From assembly GCA_009760855.2 (NCBI GenBank), contig WPIO01000091.1, positions 1,155,001-1,219,000 on the forward strand: a stretch of 64,000 bases of DNA. Reading direction: 5' to 3'. Of this stretch, positions 52,218 to 62,419 are shown in pieces. Source of the stretch: Cristatella mucedo (Eukaryota > Bryozoa > Phylactolaemata > Cristatellidae). A model generated the notes under the pieces. That model made no database searches. It saw nothing but the letters and a program-made list of their open reading frames with translations, and had not been told where the DNA came from. How positions within the stretch are numbered: the first letter of the stretch is position 1; every line of letters starts with the position of its first letter. A program made the translations under genes and the position numbers.

Positions 52218-52236
52218 TGGGAGCAGAGAGTGGTTT
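52218..52236 (+). promoter_or_regulatory. primer-binding site, initiator tRNA-Met type
   Basis: 'tgggagcagagagtggttt' matches the complement of the initiator tRNA-Met 3' end at about 16 of 19 positions. It lies directly inside the 5' LTR. Confidence 0.75.
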
Positions 52237-53803
52237 ACTTGTGCTGAAAAGAGTACCAGACTTTCTATGGCCTAAATGGGACGCCTATGCTGAGGTAAGA
52301 AATTTTTAACAGCGGACTCCACTTTATCCTTGGCGTCTAACGCTTTAGAAGGCTGTAGCAAGGCTAAAGATTGCGATGCCGTTAAAGCATGTCGTGCCAG
52401 TGTGTCTGGGCGATAACGCGATACACGATTGGGGCGATCAGCCGACCGACGTAAAGCAACATTACTAGAAACTGCGAATTGAGTTAATCCTGATCTCCTC
52501 ATGGTTAACGAATGAGGAGGCCAAGCTTGAGGCCGAGAGGTTTCGCCTGGAGCAGGAGCAGCTCGCTGGAGGGAGCCGAGACCGGGACAAAGCTATGCGA
52601 CGAGCCAGCTTCATCGCCGGTCGATCCCACCGTCAACTGCCCGCAAGAGTCAAACAGACGAGCGAAACTCATTCAGCTGCCGCCGCTATCTGACTGCAAC
52701 ACCGGTGGAGGCAGCGGGTATGAGACCGCTTCCGACACAGCCGAACACGTAGCCGCAACAGCCGAAGAGCGCCAGACCGACGTAGCCGCAACAGCCGAAG
52801 AGCGCCAGAACAAAGTTGCAACCGTGCGGAGCTCGTCCCCCGGCTCTCTACCGGTAGACGGTGTGGTGCAGAGCTGCAGCACGGTTAAAACACAAACGGC
52901 CACAACTGGTTGCCGAAGGCAGCAGTTTATTGTGGGCCTGTTAGTGGTGGTTACGCGCCGGCGCAAGCGCTTCACGCGGCGCGCACCGGACCGATGGAGT
53001 TAACTGCGAGAACTCCCGAAGCCCGATTACAATGAGCCACCACACGCCTGCGTCGCTAGCAGTGGTCCCGACGCCGAAGGCGGACCGCTGCAGCACCTCG
53101 AAATACGAGCAGCTAACTAACTGACTAGCCGACAGAACACGACCGCGCAGTCCAAGTTGGAGCACCGCGAGAGAGCGACGGTCAACGGCGAGGAGGCGAC
53201 GGCTCGCCTGCGCGAGCCGCGAGAGCCACGTCTCAGCGGCGAAGCGCAGCAGCGAGAGCGTCGAAGCGACGGAGGGCCACATCTCAGCGGCCAGCAGGAG
53301 AGCAGCCAGCCAGCGCCGACGGCGTCTCGGCGGTGAAGAGCACCTGCACGAGCGTCTCGGCCCAGAGCCGCAGAGGAGCGCCGCGAGACAGCGGTCAGCA
53401 GCGAGGCGATAGTGGCGTGCGACGAGGCCCGCAGGCAGCCCGCGAGCGTCTCATTGCAGGGCGCAGAGGAGCACAACCGCGAGATCGACTCGGCGGCGTG
53501 AAACGCCAAGATCGACGTGGCCGCAGCGATGAGCCTGAGTGGTTTTCACGCGGCCGGAGCTGGGGCTGGCGACGAGCACGTTAGACCGGCCATCGAGGCT
53601 CGCCTGGAGGTGACCTTCGGGAGCCGCCTGACAGTGAGAGCGGTGTCCCAGCTGTGCCTAAAGGTGGGCAGCATCTACGACTGGCTACTCGCGAGGGCAG
53701 AGCTGACGTACATGCGCCTCCTGCGAGTGGCTATCACGTAGCCTGCACCGCATTCAAGCCGGTTGGTCGGCACTCTTCAATATATTTTCAATGGGTGAAG
53801 GGA
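52237..53803 (+). pseudogene. internal region: charged, coiled-coil-like ORF remnants
   Basis: A + frame before 52690 reads 'NEEAKLEAERFRLEQEQLAG', a heptad-like charged segment as in some gag proteins. A 33-bp unit (coding 'VAATAEERQ') is repeated at about 52750-52815. From 53140 one frame with two TGA stops runs 'KLEHRERATVNGEEATARLR' to 'MSLSGFHAAGAGAGDEHVRP' and stops at 53741. No enzyme motif appears. I would call it a decayed gag-like or captured sequence. Function unknown. Confidence 0.45.
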
Positions 53804-54086
53804 TGCTGTGGGCACGAGTGGCTTCTGCTGTTGTAATAAGCGAATAGCCTTGACACTAACATTCATGCCTCACCTACAGCCAATAGTTACGCCAGTGACT
53901 CAGCACAGCGTCATGCCACTAATGCATGTTATATTTCTTGTTGTCTGCTATGCTTCGTCGAGCTCTTGTATAAGTAGGCGTTGACAGTAATAAAGGAAGA
54001 GTCTCATTGACTGCTCACGTTCGCCGTCTGTGTCTCCGCGAAACTCGCACGAGACCTGCCGCCGCCGGAGCCGCTGTCAAACAACA
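53804..54086 (+). repeat. 3' LTR
   Basis: Same length and block order as the 5' LTR, with scattered substitutions ('cttgtataagtaggcgttga', 'cagtaataaaggaag'). Confidence 0.87.
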
Positions 54087-55880
54087 GCTGCCATCTGGGT
54101 TTAAATCGGGGGCACTCGTCTATTAGCAGCAAATAGCGCTGCTATTAGATAATAGATAGATAATGGATAATAAATACACGTCATTTTTGTTTTCGCGTCT
54201 GTGAGAAAGCGCACACATTAAAAACACGAGCACTGTACAAACTGTTAATCTCTAGCCACGTAGTCCTAACAGAGACATCGGTTTCAAGTGGATTGGAACT
54301 CAAATTTTAGTTATAGCGACTTCCTAAAATTCAAATCTCCCCGCTATGTCTACAATATAAATCGTGATGTTCTGTTCCTCTTAAGGTAACGTCCTGACCG
54401 CTCCCGCAAGGAATGGAGCGCTCACATTCTGTGCTTGTTATTTTGGTATGGCAGCATCACTAAAATATTTAACATAACAGGAAAATCGGATACAGCTCCC
54501 CTCTCCCCCACCCCGCTATAGCAATAAAAGGCCAGATGGAGTTGCTTCATTAAATCGTAGGCAACTACCTTCAGCGATGCCCTGTGGGCTGCATAAGTAT
54601 CCTCAGGTAGTGTTTCGGGACATTTCACCAGGGTTATAAGTGCGTCGCTGCTAAGACAGTAAGCTGTCTATTCGGTCCGCCATTGACCTCCGAGTTGTAT
54701 TGCTCCTGCATTCGCGACATTAATCTTAGCGCTCTTACTATTGCTATTTACATGAGCGATTTCGCTATTGTAGAGGGAGACGTATTGAGACCGGCAGAGC
54801 GTCCGATAAAATTGTTTCAGTCCTGTTAGTGCCATCCATAATAATCACCCGAGCACAATGTTTTCGCCGAAGATACAGCGGGCTCTACAATAGGAGAGGG
54901 CTATTCAGAATGAATTTTTTGCTGTGCCGCACCAAAGGAGATTTGTTAGAGCAAATTTTTTCAGTTATTGCCTTTAAAGCAACACAACTTTCACAGAGTC
55001 AGGCGCACCAAACCGAATGTATTTCTCGCCGCCAGCGCTCGACGACTCTGCCGACAAAACTCAGTCCGGCTCTCCTACTAATAGCTACCAACAGACCTTA
55101 ATTGAAAGTACCCAACAGGTCCGAAGTGTATCTCTCGCCCCGATTGAAACTCGCCTTCCTTATATATCCAACATCAAAGCATCTACGCCCACAATAAAGC
55201 ATCAATGAACTTGCGAGCGGTCTTCAACCAACAATAAATCACAGCCTTATCTGGTTGCAATGTAGCAACAAAGCAGACGTGTGCGACTCACAGTCGAGAA
55301 ATTCGCGCCGTCTGGACAAGAACTATGTGGCGGTGTTTTTCTTGTAATAACATTTTGGAATCTCTCATGCGCAGCCGGATTTAGCGAAGGCGGCTCCCTG
55401 TCGACGTCTGAGAGCATCAGTGCATTAGGATTTGTAGCCAGCGAGTTCGCGTTCAAAAGAGCACACGCGCACGTTCATCAGCTGTTCCGACGTGTGTATT
55501 AAACTGGAAGCCGTACATTCCAAACGCGCTATTGGGTGTCATTTACAGGTATTTAAATAACGAGCGAACATTCTTTCAGTCGATCGGTACAGACCAAGAA
55601 TTTCATTAACTCGTATGTCTGAGCAACTGGTGTACTTTCTGCCGCCTTGAGAAGGCTTATAAGCTTTTGGGTCCGTTTCGCACTTAGTGACGTATAATGC
55701 CACCTTTTGGGTCCCGCGGCAGCTGCAGTCGCATCGAGATCACTAGCAATGCACGCTTAAGTGAAACGGCAGGAATAGTTTCTATTGAATCAAATATAGC
55801 CATGCTAAATTTTCAAGAACATTCCTTGGGTCTGACAATGCTATCGGCACGTACTTCAAAACGCAGGGTCATGTGCTCAT
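54087..55880. other. no confident feature
   Basis: ORFs on both strands at 55247-55502 look moderately protein-like (+: 'SGQELCGGVFLVITFWNLSC'; -: 'DREPPSLNPAAHERFQNVIT') but cannot both be real. Neither matches a family I know. Confidence 0.3.
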
Positions 55881-55884
55881 GCAT

Positions 55885-56065
55885 TTGGTGAGCCGTGATG
55901 GCTCACTTTGTAAGGCGGTTGCTGTTCACGACCTCCGTCCCCAGGTCGTGAGTTCGAATCATGTGGTGGGCGATCGTTTATCGCCACTGCAAGCGGTGGT
56001 GATAGCCATAAAGGCTCTTCTCTCGCATTAAAAAGAGGCTGTTAAATCAGCTAGTATTTATTTAT
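55885..56065 (+). repeat. SINE B, full-length-looking copy
   Basis: The tRNA-like head 'gccgtgatggctcactttgt' is followed by the B box 'gtgagttcgaatcatg', the joint 'gggcgatcgtttatcgcca' and the body 'taaaggctcttctctcg'. It ends 'ggctgttaaatcagcta', then TTTA repeats. It is the best guide to the SINE B layout. Confidence 0.85.
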
Positions 56066-56179
56066 TTATTCATTCATGCGAATCTTCGCTTAAAGCTGCC
56101 TTAGTTGCCGGACTGCTTCTACGAGATAATCGGGCGTTAGGTTCCGAATCGAGGCAATAACAGGTCGAAGTGCCACGTG

Positions 56180-57044
56180 ACATCGCACGCCGCTGAGTCA
56201 AGCTTGCTCCGAGCGGCATCAACAGAGCCGACGTCAGGACGCGAGCGAGCGGGCGACGGCGAGCAAAATGGCACAATAAAGAGTGCGAGTGCTTCCGGTG
56301 TACGCAAGGCCAGGCAGCGGCCGCTGCTCGATGCCCCTGCGCACCAACCGATGCCCAGACCGCTTACGAACGTCCGCATGCCAGCTAGCCTTTCTCTGAG
56401 TGCGTGGCGCTCGTGCTATTTTTGAAAGTAGGAGTTTGCCGGTACGCCGTTGGTGGTGGCAGTAAAAGGTCGTGCGCTTCGAGTGTAGACCGTTGCGGTG
56501 CCCTGCTGAAGTAGTGCGGGGGCCGCCGATTCTTCAAACGGGTTGGGAAGCGCACTTGGGAGCGTCGCGCTCGTCTCACTGCGCCGTGTCTGGCTGGCTG
56601 GCCGCCGCTGGCGCCCACGCCCTCGGTCTCCAGGCGGCGGAGCGAGCGGAGGCGAGCCGAGCCGAGCCGAGCCGAGCGCGAGAGGGGGAGGAGCTTAGCT
56701 GCTATGCTCCAACAGCTGTGACCGGGCCGCCATCGGACGGCACGTGACCTCATCGTAGCCGGGTCACTTTTTTCCAGGCTTCCGCTCTGGCGTGAGGGTA
56801 GGATGTTTGTGAGTAAGGAGCCTGCAGCCAGTGGAGACCGCGCATACCGTAGCGTTGGATTGCCTGCACCTCTGCTACGGGCTGCATCCTTGGGAAAGTA
56901 GTGCTGCTGCGGTTGGTTCTATACCCAGCGCTTAGTGAGCCAAGCTTTGGGATGCGAGTAGGTCGACCGGCGCCTACTTAATCAGCGCCGAGATCGCCGC
57001 GCCTTTGGACCGCGCGTTCTCTGGACATTAGCGATCCACCTGCC
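56180..57044 (+). promoter_or_regulatory. GC-rich promoter and 5' leader with a CLEAR-like E-box
   Basis: A CpG-dense block with a short (gccga)n run at about 56655-56680. At 56740-56748 lies 'gcacgtgac', nine of ten bases of the CLEAR/TFEB site GTCACGTGAC. About 300 bp further on is a well-placed start codon. ORFs inside the block (56177-56425, 56472-56747, and - strand) look compositional. Confidence 0.5.
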
Positions 57045-57143
57045 ATGGAGACTCAAGAGCTATTGCTGGCTAGTGATGACTCAGCCGGCGTGCTGCCGAC
57101 TCGTGCCGCCGCTGACCACCCACTGCTAGCCGAACCCGACCAG
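57045..57143 (+). CDS. first coding exon, protein with N-terminal dileucine motif
   Basis: ATG 57045 in a near-ideal context (gccATGG) opens 33 codons ending at a good donor 'cag|gttagt' in phase 0. The peptide begins METQELLLASDDSAGVL and ends 'DHPLLAEPDQ'. ETQELL fits the acidic dileucine signal [DE]xxxL[LI], which binds AP adaptors and sends membrane proteins to endosomes or lysosomes. A second LL follows. Such short acidic N-terminal tails are common in lysosomal transporters. No later exon was recognised, so the family is unknown. Introns to the right are filled with LINE A and SINE B. Confidence 0.6.
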
Positions 57144-57895
57144 GTTAGTATACGAATGAAGACATAATTGTCATTCTTTGTTATTAGCTTCTGATCTCTC
57201 AAGCTTCTCATTTTTGATTTGCATATGCACCGTCCTCAGATTGTAAGCTGTGATGGCTTCCCTTCTATACTGAGGTCATCAAGAGGACGATCGATAATAA
57301 CTTGCTGTATATTGATTGGAGCAGTACTTGCAGCTAGCGAAACCAGTTTGTGCTTGCGACTCGGTAGGATATCGGGGTAGCCGCAAGGTTATGTATGGAT
57401 ACACGTGACAGTTCCTCTGTCAAGGGAAATTGCGAACAACATTGACCGGAACTCTATCCCTTTTAATGCACCGTATGTCATAATGGCTATGGGAATCCTG
57501 TGCACGGGTTGCTACTAGAAGCTGTGCATCTAACTTTATACATATGCTGCGTGACTCGTTTGTTGCAAGCGTTGAAGTCGTGTTAGCTAGTTTCCCGCTT
57601 GATCGCACATTGTCACTATCCACAATGAGTCCCACGTAAGCACTAAGTCTGAATGGGGTACCATGTCAAGTTGTACACCTGATCGCTCACTGTCACCAGT
57701 ATTAACAAGCCCCATATGAGCATTAGTCTTATTGTTGGACAATCTGTTGACTGACTGCTGCTTCCCAAGTATTGCCACGGTATACGGTCTAAGTATTCCC
57801 TCGGTATACAGCCCAAATTAAGATGTGCTTCGCGACCCCTTCAGTGCTGCTACTTTGGAGGCTAAAGATTTGCTATATCTGCCAAACGTGCTTGC
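57144..57895. other. intron, no recognised repeat
   Basis: A 'gatcgc.cattgtcacta' string occurs twice (57600 and 57680) with about 80-bp spacing. Otherwise nothing. Confidence 0.4.
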
Positions 57896-57899
57896 TTAT

Positions 57900-59280
57900 A
57901 ATGCTAATATTACTCATATGTTTGTATAGCACCCCTAGAGAACCAAATCTCGTTCTAGGTACTTGACATCAGTTGTAAAGGAAACATCATTTGGCTAATG
58001 ATAGCATGTACAGTGAGTGCACTCATTCGTAAGCAGGTTAAGGAAACTCTAGGACGAAGCAAACGCTCTGTGAGGAAAGGTGAAGGTCGGTTTTAATTTT
58101 TTCTTTTAAATGTCGTCGTCATGGGATTTTGTGACGTCAGTCAAGAGTGAACTCCAGGCTTTGTGAGCCTTCGAACTGCAACCACGGTCTCCAAAGGATT
58201 TGGGGTTGGTTAGAGGCACAGCTAAGCAACTTGAGTCAGAAGAGCATATGACACGATGCCTAAATGGGAAGAAATTTCGTATAGGTAGTCTGAAGCAAAA
58301 TAATGGAGGTGCCTAAAAGTGAGTGTCAAAACCTTGAAGTCGTAGCAAGCCACTGCAAGTCGGTGAGAAGTGGTGTGTTATGGGGCAGCTGTGACGTTTG
58401 TGACAGACTAGCCATGCTACAGCCAGCTGTAAGCAGCTCGATACACAGGCAGAAGGACTTGCAAGTAGTGAGTTATAGAACTCACGATGGGAAGGGATGC
58501 CACAGATGCATAGATAAGTTGGGCTGGGTTATCACTGTCCAAGTATGTTCGAATTTTTGCCATAGAAAATGTTAGCTGATTTAACAGCCTCGTTTATATA
58601 GCAGAGACTTAACGGCTGTCGCTGCTTGCAGGTGGCAATAAAGGATCGCTCACTGCAGGATTCTAAACCACGATATCGGTCGTGAAGAGCGAGCACCTTA
58701 CTTTAGTATGTAGCTGAAAGTCTTGGGGCTGTAGAGCTGAAGTAGTCGTCTTGTGAAAGGTTAGATTTGGAAAAGGCTACCAAGATTGCATGCAGGTGCT
58801 TCAGGAGATATGGTGATGGAGCCCATTTCTAGGGTTAGGTTTTCCATAGAAACACTAGGAGAGAGTCTAACTAGATGTTCATGTCAATTAATTTGGATTT
58901 ATCCTTATTCAACTTGAGCAAGGGAGCTAAGGATGAGATACAAAAAATGGCGGCAGGCAGTGATCAAAGCATGGATGCAGCTGCATGTCATCTACATTCC
59001 AATGAAAGCCTCGATTGTGCTTTGCTATTACGAGGAAGAGTATGTGTTGTGAACTGAAGTGGACCCAGTGCAGATCACTGTGTTACCCCCAAACTTTAGA
59101 GGCCCCTTGGATGTCGTTTTCCAGTTGACATCAGTGCTTTGAAATATCCCACCGACGTAGGACCTAAATAGTTGCCGTGTAGTGCCAGTGATGCCCATTC
59201 GAGATGAGAGACGTGGAGATACTCAAGCATTACCCGGTGGTTAATGCTATCCGTGGATTGAAACTAGCAGGGAGACTCGA
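57900..59280 (-). repeat. LINE A copy with a SINE B inserted
   Basis: The tail is at 57930-57970 ('tagcacccctagagaaccaa'), then 3' UTR and C-terminal block to 58420. SINE B on the - strand occupies about 58560-58710. Reverse transcriptase pieces, as - strand protein, resume to about 59260 ('HLEWASLALHGNYLGPTSVG' region). Heavily frame-shifted. Confidence 0.78.
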
Positions 59281-59588
59281 GCCAAGTCAGCACAGCGTTC
59301 ATAACATATGTCGTTATTGGCTTACCAGTTATGCTACCCATATATAGACTGCATAGCCGAGGGCAAGTTAGATAGAGGCTGGCTGCCATGAGATTCCGGC
59401 AAGTCATTAGCATCAGGTGGCTAAAGCTCGGATTCAGCCTTTGGAATGCTGACCCAGTAAACCTTTGAACTTATGCCTGCTAACTGCGCTGAGTAAAAAC
59501 CCATCATTCGACCGTTCTACATGTACATGTATACGTTCTATTGGGTGCATAACAGAGCCTAACCGAGTTGCTAATGCTTGCTAGTTAG

Positions 59589-59897
59589 CTAGCTGACACA
59601 GCTGCTGCTCTTGAGCTGTAGCTCAGTGAATGTTGCAATGGAGGGGGCACCAGCCATAGCATAAGCAAGCTGCGTAGCAAGCACAGGGGGCCCCATGGTC
59701 TCTGAAAAATATCGTGAGCTCGGATCATTCATCAGAAAATAGTAGGTTGTGGCATTCAGCATCGTTGTATTCACTGAAAGTGATGTATTTTCTTTTTTCG
59801 ATGTAACTTGTGTGTTCGTGCTGATATCAGTTGGGGGTTGAATAGGTTTCATCCACTCCTTGCCATTGCGACACCGATCGAGTGCCCAGATTGGCAC
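59589..59897 (-). CDS. 102-codon ORF of unknown origin
   Basis: The - strand frame has a varied, protein-like composition ('SKKENTSLSVNTTMLNATTY', 'MGPPVLATQLAYAMAGAPSI'). No family was recognised and no promoter or splice sites are evident. It lies in the presumed intron of the + strand gene and may be part of an unrecognised transposon. Confidence 0.2.
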   Translation of the reverse strand: MPIWALDRCRNGKEWMKPIQPPTDISTNTQVTSKKENTSLSVNTTMLNATTYYFLMNDPSSRYFSETMGPPVLATQLAYAMAGAPSIATFTELQLKSSSCVS

Positions 59898-60254
59898 ATC
59901 GCCAGTTGAATAGCTTCCTAATTCACTGAATTGTTATGCTCTCAAGCTGATTTGCATCTATGCAGTGCTGCAGCTGTCGTGCTGTGGTCCGCACTCTCAT
60001 TGCTGGTCTGCTGGCAGCATTTGGGTAAAAACACCCATTATTAAATAGAATCCATTACGATTAAATATCCGCTCATGTCATAATAGGGTAGTGCTGCAGG
60101 ATCACTGGGCAGCTGCTTAACCGGGCTAGGAGTGGTGGACCAATGGGTGAAGTGCAGCTTACAAGCTTCGGTCAGAAGTGGTCTTCGTGTGTGATCTTCG
60201 TGATCATAAGTGACCTTCGTGTGTGATTCATAAGTGATCTTCGTGATTCTGTGT

Positions 60255-60424
<170 letters not shown>

Positions 60425-60889
60425 GGAAGCTAAAATATGGTTTTCGGGCCAGCTTCAGATACTCCACAGCTAGTTGCTGCAGTAAACATCACACTGTGTC
60501 TAGTTACTCAGGCCAATAAGGCTAGGTTAGTGAACGGTGTTCAGTTGCAAGAATCGGCCCTGCGACCTGGGTGTGAGGCCACCGAGTGCAGGCCTGTTAG
60601 TTCACTCCCAGACAGACTCAAGCAAACCATCGTGGTGCTTGGACGCACAAGATCGCCAGACTCCGGTATTAAATCCGACTATAGCAGGAACAGCTAAGTA
60701 CGTACCGTACTCTATTTAGGCATTATCATCGTGAGAGTTCATCACATAACTGATAACAATCGGCACGTCCACCTAAAGGCCTAGCCAATAAACTTAAAGC
60801 GAGGAAAGCCCGGCGAAAAAGGCAAAAATCGGTGAATAAGATTCAGATATTCATTTCAGCCTTTCTCCTCTAACTCTGATTAGCATCTT

Positions 60890-61140
60890 CCAACTGCCGA
60901 CTGTGGCACATACTTTTCAGCGGTCCTGAGCTGCTACTTCCATGCTACTCACTACCTCAACTGCTCTCCTGACTCTGCTATGCTTCCCACTTTCTCTTTG
61001 TTGCGTGAGACGAAGTCTGCTGGCTACCGAATGTGTACCGAAAGCCGCTTAGGTTGTGAGTGCGTTATACAAAACTCTCCTGAGTAACACCCACACGGTC
61101 TTTATGACTTTGTGGAGTTACAGATGGAGATACATTACAT
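60890..61140 (+). repeat. LINE B C-terminus and tail
   Basis: It matches the end of the 36-38.6 kb copy: 'catgctactcactacctcaa', 'gtgagacgaagtctgctgg', 'ggagttacagatggagatac', then the pentamer tail 'attacataacattg'. Confidence 0.88.
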
Positions 61141-61855
61141 AACATTGCATCTTCAAGTCGTCTGATCTCCAAGTTACTCTTGTACATTAGTATTAATAAA
61201 ACATTTATTGTAAGACGTTCTATTGTAATGTTTTAAAACAATATTCGTTATTTATTAGTACATTTTTTTAATTTAAAAACATGTGACCAAAAAATCGCAG
61301 TTTTTTGGGGGCTTCGGAATGGATTAATGGTATTTCAATTTATATAAATGGGGAAAATTGATTTAACATACGAGTAATTTGAGTTACGAGCTCCTGCACG
61401 GAATGAATTAAACTCGTAAGCCGAGGTACCACTGTACTTGACAGCTAGGCTAGGCAGAAGGCTAAATCAGCACGTCGTACAAGTCACGAGTGCTCAGTGA
61501 GCTGGGGCCTACATGCTGATCCCTACAAGCCAGCAGCCAACTTTTTCTGTCCCGCTGCATCTAAAAGCCGCATTTCTGGCCTCATTTGCTGTCATGCTTG
61601 AGGTACTGTTACTAGTTTTTTTCTTTGTTGCACGCAAAGCCGTCTGTTCCAACTGCTCTTTTAATATTATCAGAGAATTCTAGCACTCTCTCCAATACAA
61701 CTGCTTTCGTATGCTTTGTTGCACTGACCAGAGAGGGCAAACAGCCAGACTTTGGGCGAACTTTTATGTCTGTATGAATGTATCTTCGTCGGTAACTTCG
61801 CACAGCCACAGAGACTAAGTGCATGGTAAGCTGGAGAGTTTTTCAGTCGCGCACA
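61141..61855. other. AT-rich, no recognised feature
   Basis: A TTTA-rich stretch to about 61400, then unassigned DNA. The ORF at 61612-61824 (-) is unsupported. Confidence 0.35.
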
Positions 61856-61859
61856 CTAT

Positions 61860-62200
61860 AAGCCTAAGGGGCTTTCGGTGCACATATGGTAGTCATCAGA
61901 CTCAATCTCTGGTACCAAAGAGGAAGTGAGAAGCATTCATGAGTCAGGAGGGCAGTCTAGAAATTGAATTAGCAACACAAGACTGCTAAGGATGATGTGT
62001 CACCATCGGCAGCAGAAGAGGCGATGTCATAAGAATGATGAAAGTGAGTGAGTTCCACGGTCGGTAGGGGTAGGAGCTGTAGAGCAGGAGCTTCTTATTG
62101 CCAACAATGACAAAAGAAGCAATGGCGACACAAATTAGATTCGTTCAGCGTGCTTGGTGTAGTACAGCTCGAGGCACTTTCAGTGGACTGTGGGGGGGGG
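61860..62200 (-). repeat. LINE B C-terminal relic
   Basis: On the - strand it shows worn counterparts of the 'VGDRSFSSAGPRL' block and the final segment seen at 2.5-2.9 kb. The run 'gtgggggggggc' at 62188 marks its upstream limit. Confidence 0.65.
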
Positions 62201-62419
62201 CTTATCCAACCTAAGAAAGTGTGAATCTCGCAAAGGATATGCCACCGGAGAAATATCACAGAGGAGTAGTCCAGACGAATGGCAATGCTTTTGAGTGTTT
62301 TACAAGCTGTGGGCTTCTCAATCGTTCAGCCTTCATATGGCACTGCTGAAACCGACCAACCCTTCGTTCGAGAAGCCAGCTTCCCAAGTAAGCATGTTTT
62401 TACCACCATCGAAGGAGGA

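Larger units (their letters stand above)
51933..54086 (+). mobile_element. short LTR retrotransposon, probably non-autonomous
   Basis: Two direct repeats of 283 bp (51933-52215 and 53804-54086) start TG and end CA. Two bases after the first lies a primer-binding site for initiator tRNA-Met. The bases before the second, 'gggtgaaggga', are a modest polypurine tract. The internal region is only about 1.6 kb and shows no reverse transcriptase, integrase or protease motif. Total is 2.15 kb. The LTRs differ at many positions, so the insertion is old. I could not see a clean target-site duplication. Solo LTRs of the family are at 13.5 and 40.9 kb. Confidence 0.88.

Noticed and set aside
52512-53003. 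+ strand ORF of 163 codons as a host gene
   Set aside because: It lies between the two LTRs of a retrotransposon and contains a 33-bp tandem repeat. The alternative frame with a coiled-coil-like segment overlaps it.
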